DNA of 58,829 nt, taken from a virus. Where the stretch lies: positions 1 to 58,829 of the IMG/VR virus record IMGVR_UViG_3300050139_000074; one strand, given 5' to 3'. Below the pieces are notes generated by a model. That model was given only the letters and a program-made list of their open reading frames with translations, ran no database searches and had not been told where the DNA came from. Positions 14,026-24,500 of the stretch are shown in pieces. Made by a program: the position numbers and the translations under genes. Each line of letters opens with the position of its first letter. Position 1 is the first letter of the stretch.

Positions 14026-16826
14026 GCGTTACATTCATTCGCAGGCTCCTTCCCAGTTCCGGGGTTCTCTGTTCAGGCATACTCCAAGCAGGCGGTGGGT
14101 TCAAGCATCGCTGGTTCTCCACACCGGAAGACCTTTATGCTCAGGTACTCGCTGCTGACCAGCAGGGTGCTACGGTCTACATCGCCCAGGCTTCTTTTAA
14201 GACGCAGGGGTCAAGGGCGCAGATTAATGCTTCGCTCCTTCGTAATTTCTTCTTAGATCTCGACTGCGGACCGGGGAAACCATTTGCCACACAGATGGAC
14301 AGCTACGCAGCACTTAAAGAGTTCTGCGTTACAACCGGGTTACCCTTCCCCTCCTTCGTGTCCTCAGGACATGGCACCTACGCCCACTGGATAATGGACC
14401 AAGATATTGAGGCTACACAGTGGCGCGGTGTAGCCACCATCCTGAAGAAGCTCACGCTGCACCACAAGTTTGAAGTTGATCAATCCCGTACCTCGGACTC
14501 CTCCTCGGTGCTCCGCCCCATCGGTGTACATAACCGGAAGCATGGTCTGGTGAAGCCGGTAAGGCTGCTCTTTGACGCTCCTGACATTTCGTTCTCCTAC
14601 TTCCTTGAAGTGCTCCACAAGGCAGCGCACAAGGCAAAGATCGAGACGCAGATCCTTGAGCCTCCGAAGGAGTCCTTGTTCAAGGGATTAAATGATGAGT
14701 TCTCGTCGGGGATCGCTGGTCCTGAGTCCTCGCTCCTCCTTGTCGCAGACAAGTGCGCTCAGGTTAAGTTGGTGCGCGCGAAGCGGGGAGATGTTTCTGA
14801 GCCTCTCTGGTATGACTTCATTGGTCTCGCCAGGCACTGTTCCGAAGGAACAGACCTTATCCACGAGTGGAGCGCGGGGCATCCGGACTACACCCCCTCT
14901 GGGTGTGATACAAAGATCCAGCATCACATAGCCTCCGGTGTCGGCCCGACAACCTGTGGCAAGTTCGGCGCAGATAATCCTGAAGGCTGCGTTGCCTGCC
15001 CTTACGTGAACAAGGTCAAGAGTCCTATCGTTCTTGGCCGGCCAGAGGCACCGATACTTACGGCGGAAGCCGTAGGATCTGAAGAAGAGGAACATCACAC
15101 CCCGTACGGTTTCCAACGTCGTGAAGATGGGCTCTGGTTCAGCAATGAAGGTGTGTGGCAGCGCTTCTACCCATATGATATGTATGTCGCCCGTCTCGCC
15201 TACGATAGGTCGGTAGGTTACGAAGTAGCCACGGTGAGACACAAGGCACCGTTCGAGTCGCAGTACAAAGAATTTAATCTCCGGAGCGCGTTACTCCACG
15301 ATACCAAACAATTACTCATGGCGCTGGCAGACAGTCACGTACACACCCCTGCGGGCGAGCCAAGAAAGCAGATGGTGAATTATATGGATGGCTGGTTGAG
15401 CGACCTCCGGGCGAAGAGAGCACTCTCGAATCTTCATTCACAGATGGGGTGGTACGAGAAAGATGGCGAACTATCATTCGCCCTGGGCGCCAAGGTGTTC
15501 AGGAAAGATCAGGAAGTGATGGATGCAGGCCTCGCCCGGAACGTGCCTGATATTGCCAAGTCGTTCAGAAAGGAAGGTGACAGTGATGATTGGAGCGATG
15601 CTACGAAATATCTGGGCATGGGTGGCATGGAGCCTATGGCGTTTGCTTTTCTCGCCGGTGCCTTCGGGGCGCCTCTTCTCAGGTTCACAGGTTACGCTGG
15701 TGCGATGGTGGCGCTCGTGGGTGACTCAGGCATCGGTAAAACGCTTCTGGGCGAGTGGATCATGTCGATGTACGGAGATTCTAAACAGCTTATTCTCCAG
15801 AAAGAGGATACGAAGAACTTTTTGGTTCAGAGGCTAGGTCTCTACGGCTCCCTCCCACTCTACGTCGATGAAATCAGTAATATTGATTCACAGGAATTCT
15901 CCGACTTGGTCTACCGTGTCACGCAAGGCAGGGACAAAGGAAGGTTGAACCGGAGCGGGGTGGAGCGGGAGTTCACGAACTCTTGGAACACCATCGCCGT
16001 CGTATCATCCAATCATTCATTGATGGACAAACTCTCGACGTTGAAGGCTGATGCCTCCGCCGAGATCAACAGGATCTTTGAAGTGCAGTGCCCACGACTC
16101 TCCGCCTTCGGTCGTGAAGAAAGCACCTACGTATACCGCACGCTGCGGAATAACTTCGGAGTCGGCGACACCTTCATCCAGTATCTGGTTGATCACCAGG
16201 AGCAACATCAGGAGAAGATAGACATGCTGATTGCCCAGATCGACCAGAAGACAGGGGCAAGACCAGAGGAAAGGTTCTGGTCAGTCGTGGCCGGTACGGC
16301 CATCTACGGAGGTCTCATCGCACATAAACTAGGCATCATTAAGTTCTCACCGGCGAAGATCCTCTCGTGGGTCGTCGAGCACATTCTCTCCATGCGCGAG
16401 AACAAGAAGGAGCAGGTGACGAACCAGATTGACTTCCTCGGCCAGTTCCTCGATGAGCATCTGCAGGGCGCCATGATCTGCAATAACAACGGTAAGGGTG
16501 AGATGCCCTCCATGCTCAAGGAGCCTCGTGGCAATCTGGTGTACCGCATTAATCTCGATACGCACAGACTGTACATTGCTCGTAACGTCCTGAAGAAATA
16601 CCTTGATAAGCATTACGGCAGCTATACGAAGTTAAAGGCGGAGGTTCAGGCAATCGGAGCGCTGGTAAATGCGGATTCACGCAAGGTCCTCGGCGCAGGT
16701 ACATGGCTCAGCGGTTCGCAGACGCCGGTGTGGGAGATAGACCTCAAGGTGCCGGCCCTCGGACGTACGGCCCTGACCTTGGTAAGGAAGGCGGCTGCTG
16801 AAGATCTAGGGGTGGGTAAGGTATGA
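14022..16826 (+). CDS. Bifunctional primase-helicase (AEP-like primase plus SF3/AAA+-type ATPase)
   Basis: 934 residues. The N-terminal primase/polymerase-like region carries FFLDLDCG (metal-binding D-x-D), SSGHGTYAHW (S-G-x-G-x-x-x-H/W) and VDQSRTSDSSSVLRPIGVHN, the three motifs of archaeo-eukaryotic primase folds. The middle has a cysteine cluster (CGKFGADNPEGCVACPY), probably zinc-binding. The C-terminal ATPase has Walker A ALVGDSGIGKTLLGEW and Walker B-like LPLYVDEISN, then a sensor-like IAVVSSNHS. It should unwind DNA and lay primers for the family A polymerase. It is linked by ATGA overlaps to the two methyltransferase genes that flank it. Confidence 0.82.
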   Translation: MSVTFIRRLLPSSGVLCSGILQAGGGFKHRWFSTPEDLYAQVLAADQQGATVYIAQASFKTQGSRAQINASLLRNFFLDLDCGPGKPFATQMDSYAALKEFCVTTGLPFPSFVSSGHGTYAHWIMDQDIEATQWRGVATILKKLTLHHKFEVDQSRTSDSSSVLRPIGVHNRKHGLVKPVRLLFDAPDISFSYFLEVLHKAAHKAKIETQILEPPKESLFKGLNDEFSSGIAGPESSLLLVADKCAQVKLVRAKRGDVSEPLWYDFIGLARHCSEGTDLIHEWSAGHPDYTPSGCDTKIQHHIASGVGPTTCGKFGADNPEGCVACPYVNKVKSPIVLGRPEAPILTAEAVGSEEEEHHTPYGFQRREDGLWFSNEGVWQRFYPYDMYVARLAYDRSVGYEVATVRHKAPFESQYKEFNLRSALLHDTKQLLMALADSHVHTPAGEPRKQMVNYMDGWLSDLRAKRALSNLHSQMGWYEKDGELSFALGAKVFRKDQEVMDAGLARNVPDIAKSFRKEGDSDDWSDATKYLGMGGMEPMAFAFLAGAFGAPLLRFTGYAGAMVALVGDSGIGKTLLGEWIMSMYGDSKQLILQKEDTKNFLVQRLGLYGSLPLYVDEISNIDSQEFSDLVYRVTQGRDKGRLNRSGVEREFTNSWNTIAVVSSNHSLMDKLSTLKADASAEINRIFEVQCPRLSAFGREESTYVYRTLRNNFGVGDTFIQYLVDHQEQHQEKIDMLIAQIDQKTGARPEERFWSVVAGTAIYGGLIAHKLGIIKFSPAKILSWVVEHILSMRENKKEQVTNQIDFLGQFLDEHLQGAMICNNNGKGEMPSMLKEPRGNLVYRINLDTHRLYIARNVLKKYLDKHYGSYTKLKAEVQAIGALVNADSRKVLGAGTWLSGSQTPVWEIDLKVPALGRTALTLVRKAAAEDLGVGKV

Positions 16827-18367
16827 ACTACCTTTCAATCTGCAGCGGGATTGAGGCCGCATCGGTAGGGTGGCAGCACCTTGGATGGAAAGCTCTCGGT
16901 TTCTCAGAAATTGAGTCCTTCCCTTCAGCGGTGCTGAAGCACCACTACCCTGAAGTACCGAACCTTGGCGACATGACGAAGCATAAAGACTGGAGTTTCG
17001 ATGAACGCATTGATCTATTGGTGGGTGGCTGCCCATGCCAGGCATTTAGTGTTGCAGGTGCAAGACGGAGCCTGGACGACGAAAGAGGGAATCTCACCCT
17101 CACCTTCTGTAATATCGCTGATCAGTTTGAGCCTCGGTTTACCCTTTACGAAAACGTCCCAGGAATACTCAGCACCAAGGATAACGCCTTCGGCTGTCTC
17201 CTCGCTGGCCTTGCAGGACTCGATGAAGCCCTTGAAACTGAAAAAGGCAAATGGCCTGGTAACGGTCTGGTCATCGGCGGAAGACGGAGAGTGGCGTGGG
17301 TCACTCTCGACGCTCAATTTTTCGGTGTACCGCAGCGAAGACGCAGGGTGTTTGTCCTTGCCGTCGATGCCCAATCTGTCGCAGATTCTCCAAACCTCTG
17401 CCCATCCAAGATTCTATCTATCGGCACGAGCATGCGCCGGGATACTCCGCCGCGCAGAAAAGCGGGGGAAGAAACTTCCTCCTCAACTGGAGGAGGCGTT
17501 GAGAGCTGTTACGGCATAGACGAAGAATGTAACGCCTCGGATAATCATTTTGGTCCTTTACTGCGAGGCGGTCAAGGTGGAACGCGACAGCCTGTCGCGT
17601 TCCAGCAGAATACGAGGGACGAGGTTCGTTTGATCGGCGGAGAGGGGCTCCTGCCAGGAGCCCTTGCGGCACAGGCGGGGATGAAGCAGACGAATTATAT
17701 TGCTGAAGGCTACCACACCACCGGAGCCGGTTACTGGCAGGAAGGTTCAGGAACTTTAAGAGCGCGGGAGCAGGACTCGCATGAGAATCTGGTTACAATA
17801 ATGGCCCACGGACAAGCCAATGCCGAGATACGAAGCGACGGCGAACCGCCGTCGCTGACTTGTAACCATGAGGCACCTATTGTGGTTCACGGCGCACAAG
17901 ACCCTTGCACCTCTGATATTGCTTTTGCACAGGGTAGGAATAATGGTGGTGAGAATGTTGTCGCTTATTCGATGATAACCGCGAACACAGGTGCTAACGG
18001 CCTCGGACTCGGATTCGAAATAAACCCTACTCTTGACCGAGCGCAGCCTAACGCTGTTGCTTTTCAACAAAACGCTTCCGGTGAAATTTTCACCGGAGCG
18101 TTGGCAGGTACAGTCGGTACAAACCCAAATGCATCGGGGCGTAATACTCAGATGATTTTTACAGGGGTGGGAAAAACGCCGTTTACGGTGCGCAGACTTA
18201 CTCCCGAAGAATGTGAAATTTTAATGGGATTTCCGGTCGGGTACACCGACATTAAGCTGAAAGGTAAACCTACACCTGACGGGCCGAGATATAAGGCACT
18301 TGGTAACTCAATGTGCACATCAGTGATGCGGTGGGTCGGAGGTCGAATTGAAATGGTACGAGATTGA
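16823..18367 (+). CDS. C5-cytosine DNA methyltransferase
   Basis: 514 residues. Motif I LSICSGIEAASVGW, motif IV LLVGGCPCQAFSVAG (catalytic Cys in PCQ), motif VI TLYENVPG, motif VIII PQRRRRVFVLAV and motif X region YKALGNSMCTSV are all visible, so the enzyme looks intact. Between VIII and IX is a long region of about 200 residues with two related segments (VAFQQNTRDEVR ... GALAAQAG and VAFQQNASGEIF ... GALAGTVG). This is the place of the target-recognition domain, and such repeats are known in phage-encoded enzymes. ATGA overlap with the primase-helicase; a small TTG gene starts inside its end. Confidence 0.9.
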   Translation: MNYLSICSGIEAASVGWQHLGWKALGFSEIESFPSAVLKHHYPEVPNLGDMTKHKDWSFDERIDLLVGGCPCQAFSVAGARRSLDDERGNLTLTFCNIADQFEPRFTLYENVPGILSTKDNAFGCLLAGLAGLDEALETEKGKWPGNGLVIGGRRRVAWVTLDAQFFGVPQRRRRVFVLAVDAQSVADSPNLCPSKILSIGTSMRRDTPPRRKAGEETSSSTGGGVESCYGIDEECNASDNHFGPLLRGGQGGTRQPVAFQQNTRDEVRLIGGEGLLPGALAAQAGMKQTNYIAEGYHTTGAGYWQEGSGTLRAREQDSHENLVTIMAHGQANAEIRSDGEPPSLTCNHEAPIVVHGAQDPCTSDIAFAQGRNNGGENVVAYSMITANTGANGLGLGFEINPTLDRAQPNAVAFQQNASGEIFTGALAGTVGTNPNASGRNTQMIFTGVGKTPFTVRRLTPEECEILMGFPVGYTDIKLKGKPTPDGPRYKALGNSMCTSVMRWVGGRIEMVRD

Positions 18368-18518
18368 ACCAAAGGACCGAATATCTTTCTCCCCGAGTCC
18401 AGGGGAGTCGCAGACCCGGACAGTTCTGTCCGTACATGAAGGGTGGGTCAAGGTCTGGTGCGGCGGGGTGGAGAGAATCGTATTCGATAACGAGATTACA
18501 GGATTGGTGAGGAAATAA
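18348..18518 (+). CDS. Small protein (56 aa), TTG start
   Basis: The frame begins MKWYEIEPKDRISFSPSPGE and ends EITGLVRK. TTG at 18348 has GGAGG six bases upstream. It overlaps the end of the C5 methyltransferase by 20 bases. The aromatic/beta-strand pattern (WVKVWCGGVERIVF) looks like a folded small beta domain. This is the last gene of the rightward unit. Confidence 0.6.
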   Translation: MKWYEIEPKDRISFSPSPGESQTRTVLSVHEGWVKVWCGGVERIVFDNEITGLVRK

Positions 18519-18524
18519 ATTATT

Positions 18525-18565
18525 GAGGCTCTGCCTCGCCGAGAAGGGGCACCCTACGGGGTGCC
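18525..18565. terminator. Double hairpin between converging transcription units
   Basis: GAGGC-TCT-GCCTC (18525-18537) and GGCACCC-TACG-GGGTGCC (18548-18565) lie exactly between the last + gene and the end of the giant - gene. On the minus strand the last hairpin is followed by an AT-rich stretch with T runs (AATAATTTATTT). Probably stops both converging transcripts. Confidence 0.6.
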
Positions 18566-21500
18566 TCAACGCTCTACCCCATACTCACTCTTCACAATCT
18601 GTTCCCGCTTCGAGAGTACTCCAGCCTTCTTATCACGTTCCCGTTTAACTGCAGATGCCAGCTCCTGCGCCGTCACCTTGAGAGCAGGGTTCTTCTCTGA
18701 CCAATGATTCAGTTTCTCTATGGCTTCTTCCTGCCCGTCAACATCCTGCTCGGCACTCGCCGTAGCGAGTCCTTTGACGAGCGAGGCACGCCTCTGCGAG
18801 AGCGAAGTAGAGATATTTTTTAGATACCGTGACTCTTGCTGCGCCAGAGAAACGTCCATAGGATTGATGCCAGCGAGCATCAAGGCGAAGCTCCACGGAG
18901 AGACATCTTCGCTCTTCAAGAGTGTCTTGCCGCCACCCTGTACACCATTATTATACACCTCCGCCGTCTTGAACAAGTCGCGTACTGGCTTAGGAGACGT
19001 CATGCGCATGTACTCTGACAGGTCACCATCGGCCAAGGCATCCATGCCCCGAATAGTATCGGAGGCTACACCCCACGCAGGGCCGAGAATACGTCCGGCG
19101 TACCAGTTCGCCTTGGCAGTGCCGGTGAGCCCCGGAGGTGGGTCGCCTTGAATTATGTCCATCATGCCCCCGGCTCCGATGCGCCTTGATATATCAGCAC
19201 CGACAAGAGAAGGCAGACCTTTCATAAACAGGTTGGCCGTCGTATCCCCCACAGCTTCTCTGAGACCTTTCTCGAAGTCGCCTGCTACATTCCAAGGGTC
19301 GTCCGGGTCTTCAAACATGGCGGAGATGCCAGCCCACAGTGCGCTGGTCACTGAGTTAGAGAGCATCATAGCAATGGGAGTGCCGCCGGCGCCGGCAAGG
19401 GCGAAGGCCGACCCCATCTGGTAAGCCAGTTCCTGCCGTGCTTCGCTCTTCATCTGCTCCGCACCTTCCATACTAGAGAAGAAGGCCTTCACATCTTCAG
19501 GCATGCCCTCACGTGTTTCGGTTGAGTGGTAGGCTTTTCCATCCTTGGTGAGCCGGTGCTGAGATTCTCCGTTTTTTGTAATACTCATTACGTCGTAGCC
19601 GTTGGCTTCTGCGGTCGCCTTTGCATCGGAGATGCTTCGGTCGTACTCACCACCAGCAGCGTCCTTCAGGAGCTGGATCGTCTTACCTACCATGTGGAAG
19701 CGGAAGAACTGGAACTGCCCGAGGATACGCCCGGTGTTGCCTCGCCACATCTCGCCCCGGTTCTGGGAGTCGAAATTGAACAAGGTGTCATCAATGATGT
19801 CTGCGGCGTAGTCATGCGCCTTCAAGAACCCGTCCTTGGCTGCGAGGCCAAAAGATGAGATAGCTGCCGCCCGGCGCGAACCGGTCTCGGACTTCTGCAT
19901 GAAGATGCCAGCCTTATCAATTATCTTATTCATAGTCTTGGTGCCGTTGTCCGACCCTGCGATCTCATCTCCGACCATGTGCGACATGGAGAGATCTATC
20001 GCTCCCTGGTGCGAGAGCACTTTGAGCACGAGAAGTTTCTGGTTGTCCGACATGACCTTACCGGGCTCGCTAAAAGAGTTATACATCGCAGTCATCTGGG
20101 CTTCAAGAGCCTCGCGCTCTATCGGCAGTGCCTCGCGGCTCTGCTCGACCAGCTTAGATAATTTCTCTCCTATGTAGTCATTCTCTCGATCAAAGGCATC
20201 GATCTTCTCATCCGAGTACCGGCCAGCCATGTACTCTTTGGCGGAGCGGCTGTAAGATGCGAGGGATGTGCCGTACCCATAACGTGCAGCAAGTTTCGGT
20301 ATGGTGGTCATGTAAGGCTGTGCCCACTGCACGGCAAAAGTAGAAGGGCTGGATAGATACCACAGGAACGTAACCTTGCTGACAGCCTTGGTCAGCTCAT
20401 TGATCTTCTCAGTGTTCCCCGCCTTCTCATTGACGTACAGGTGATTATACAGCTTGTACATATCACGGATGTCGTCAGGGTTAGCAGGGCGAGAAGAGTC
20501 GGAGTCTCGGGCATCTATCTCGTTCCGCATGTCTCTGAACGTCTGCTCAACCTTGGAGCCATAAAGGAGTTGAGCGTTCGCAATCGAGTGGTTCCTGATG
20601 TACGTGAGGTACGAGCGCACTACATCAGTGCTGTACCCTTCTATATTCTCACGGTGGAGCTTGTTACCCTTGGTGGTGGTGCGCGGCAACGTATTAATCC
20701 TGAGACCCTCCGCCGACTGCATGAGACCCTGCAGAGCCTCGCCTGTGAAACCCTTGGCCTCCGCCGCAGCCCTGAACTTGTCGAGGAACGCCGCCGGGAT
20801 ATTAATCACATCTCTTCGCGCATCAAGACGTTCCTCAATCTTTGCATGAAGATCGTTCGTCTTATCCTGATTAATCCTGTTCACCGCATCTATCGCGGCC
20901 TTCGGACTTTCAAAGAACTCAGTCTTGACCCGGTTACCGATCTCACCGTTGGATGTCTCGTAGGTACGCACGGCGGTGTCTCCGAACCGCATAAGGGGCA
21001 TGTAGTCACCTTGCAGCTTCGGGTAGCGCATATCAACAGCTCTTACGAGTGGCGCCACGTCCTGAGCATCTTGGGAGAAGCCCGAGAGATCCTGTTTCGC
21101 GTCCAACGCCTTATTATACGCCTCCGCCTCCTTCACCACATCTTCGCCATGAACCACTTTCAACGGTGCCAGCTCCGCCTCCCGCCCTTTCTCATACATC
21201 TGGGTGACGTGATCAATCATCTCACGGTGGGCGAGGCGCTGCGCGGGGTCAAGTTTTGAGTAGAGGTTTTTGATCTCAGCCTGTGCATCTTCCAGACTCT
21301 TACCTGTAGATTCTTCAAGCCCTGCGGATTTCCAAGTCTCGGGTGTCCAGTTGTCCTTGCCGTCTGCACGCAGCTCGTAGGTCGTCGCCTTCCACACAAG
21401 ATCGGATAGAGTCTTCGCCTCTCCCTCAGTCTTAAAAGCCTTGGAGACCGCCTGCCACTTGATACCTGCGTCTCTGAGTTCCGACGACTTATACCCTGCC

Positions 21501-24500
21501 ATCTCTTTATGCTGCTGCATGAGTGCATTAAGATGCGCCTTGATCGGCGCGTAGGGCGCCTGAGACGCAGCGAGCCGGATGGATCTGTCCACAGGGAAGA
21601 GGTAACGATAAGTGGAGTCGATGATGCCTTTGACGAGCCTCTTGGCTGAGACTCCGTCTTTGAAGAAGTTGGTAACGCCTTTGGCTACCTTCTCCGAAGG
21701 GGCGGCAACATCTACCATTGAGGCGGCGAACTTCATAAATGATGCAGGCGTAGCCTGCGTGATTGGTATGTAGGGGACGGCTTGTAACCCGCCTCGCTGC
21801 TCCTCGGAGGCGATCTGTTGCGCCGCGTCTTGAGCTTCTCGGAGCGACTTAAACCCATTCACTAATTCCCCAGAATCATATAGCACGTATTCTTTACCGT
21901 CGGTTCGGATTCTAAATCCTTGAGGCTCGTTCCGCCACTGGCTGAATCCTGTAGTTGCGTCAGGGGTCTCATTGAACTTGACTCCGCCTAAGTCGGTTCT
22001 CTCAACCCCCTCGCCACCATACTTCTTGAACAGCGAGGGGAGAGTCTTGTCGTAAAGGGACTTGAGGCCTTCGCCACCTACTTTTAAATCCAACCCTGAA
22101 TACTCCAAAGGCACTGCGTCGCGGGTTGCGCGCAACTTGTCATACTCCGCTTCGGATATACTGCCATCTGTCTTTCTCAAGGCATCTCGATACGCTGTGT
22201 TGGCGGCTGTCCATGTCTTAGAATCATCGACAATCTTCTTGGCAAGTTCTTTACCTACGTTGTCCTCAACTTCCTGTACGGTTAGGTCGTGTTTAGTCAC
22301 CCTACCGTGGTTCTTCATGTCAAACACAAGCTCATAAGTCCCGTTGGAGTTTGGAGCAGCCTCAATACTGTCTACTTCCTTACTCAGATCGTACCGCTTC
22401 GCCTGCATTTCACCAGGCGTCCACGCCACACCATCGAACCCGTTCTCTTTAGCGTAGCTAAGGACTCGCTTAACCCCAAGATCATAGATCCTGTTCCGCA
22501 GGAACTGCGGCATGTTCTTCTGGTTGGCGTCACTCGGGCCTTGCATCTCTTCAACGAAGAGAATTTTTTTACCGTCAGTTTCTCTTTCATTGAACCTGAC
22601 GCGTACCACTGGGTTCTGAATATCTGAGTACTGGGAGTGTCCGTCTTGCCACCGAGAATCTTTTTGGTTCATCGCGTCGTTTTCCGCTGCCACCCTGCGA
22701 GCTTCTTCCTCAGTCAGATGCGAAGTCTGGTGCTGCTCATCGCCTACAATCCGTACGCGCCACGGCCTCCCTGCCCCTTCTTGCTTGTAGACTTCGTGAC
22801 GGCGGGTTACGTCGTTTGGAGCCGTTACAAACATCTCACGATACGACCCCTCTTTGGCACCGGGTTCGGTGTATTGGGAGAAGTGGGTTGGTGCTTTTGG
22901 TGCAGCACTTTCGCGCACTTTGTCTTTTTCTGTGCTGTTGAGTCTGCTGTAGGGTTGACCATACAGCTTCTTGGCATACGCGTCCAAGTCAGATTCGGTC
23001 AAATTCTCTACCGGAACATCCCCCAAAACCACATCCTTCAGCTCAACGGCGTTCGCCTTCAACTCATCCTGAACCTCTTTAGCTGTGAACCGTTCTCGCG
23101 ATGCGAGAAACTCTTCGAGTCCTGATGCCTTGACTTCATCAGCCTTCAGCCCCTTATCCTTCAGGATGTTCTCGAAGTGTGAGCGTGGTAGAGGTTTATC
23201 TTGGTTCACAGATTTCAAGCGTTCTGAGAACAGGTCTTCCAGCTTTGAGTACCACGGCTTCGCCTCCGGTGCTACGGAGAACTGCGTACCACCATCACCT
23301 GCGATGACGTTCTCTTTCTGGGCCTTTGCTAGCATCTCTGTGGCAGCTTTCTCGATGCGGGAATAATCCTTGAATATGCTAGCACTGAGCTGTGCGTGGT
23401 AACGTGCCGTGGTGATTGGCTTAAGAATATCCAGCACGACCTGGGCAATCTTCTCGATGAGCGTAGGGTTCTTCTCATGCAGAGCAGACCACACAGCAGG
23501 GTCGGTCATCAGATGCCCAACAGTCTCAGCCATTGCCTCGGATGGAAAGGTCTCCGCATCGTAGGATGTGCCATGCGCCTTATTATAACTATCCATGTAC
23601 TTAGAGAACTTATCAGTAGCGAGTTCTTCCTTGAACACTTTATGGAAAGCGTCGTAGACACCATCCCCACTCTGCTTCGAAGCAAATTCAATCGCATGGG
23701 TGAGCTCATGCCCAAAGATAACCAAGTGTGGATCTTTAGTCGTCGCCTTTATGTAGATGGTGTCAGGTGTACCGCCGTTGAAAAAGCCAGCAGGCGCTCC
23801 TGATACTCCGCCGGACTCTTCAAAAAGGTATACTTTTCTGCCCCAAACCGAAGCGATTTTGTTAAGTTTAGCCGCTGTATTATCATGTCCCTCAGCAGGT
23901 CGCAAGCTGCCTGGAGGAAAAGACTGTCCGGTCGTTTTCGCAAGGTCCTTCTCTGCCAGACGTAGGACTTCATCATTTGTGAGACGGTACTTTCCGTTGA
24001 CGGGTTCACTTGGATTTCCGGCGGGGTTGGGTCTGACAGGTTCACTATTATTGTTACTGGCCGCGTTATCCCCTCCGGTGGCGGTAGGCGCACCTGGTGC
24101 GCCTGTCTCAGATTGGCCTTGAAGAACTCCCCCATCGCCTACTCCTTTCTCAATTTTCGCAACAAGATCCTGCGCCCCTTGAATCTGCTGCTCCCGGTCG
24201 TAACCATCCCCGGCGGTCGCCGCAGTCTTGAAGTTCTGGATCTTGCCATTGATCTTCTCGAACGTAGCAACGTCCACGTTATTACCGGAAGAATCTTTCT
24301 CCCGCAGGGTGTAGACACCCTCGTTGGTATCATGCGTAATCACGGAATTGTCATCGACCTTGTAGACGTCAACGCCGTCTCTTGAGGCGACAGGCTTCGG
24401 GGCTACCGGTTCTTCAACCGGTGTAGCCACCACCTCACTTTCCTTAGGTTTAATCACCCACTTACCATCAGTGTCGCGCTGCACCACCTCATGCGTATCC

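Noticed and set aside
20441-21259. Opposite-strand 272-codon frame inside the giant virion gene
   Set aside because: It is antisense to a clearly coding, highly biased gene and has no promoter or ribosome site.
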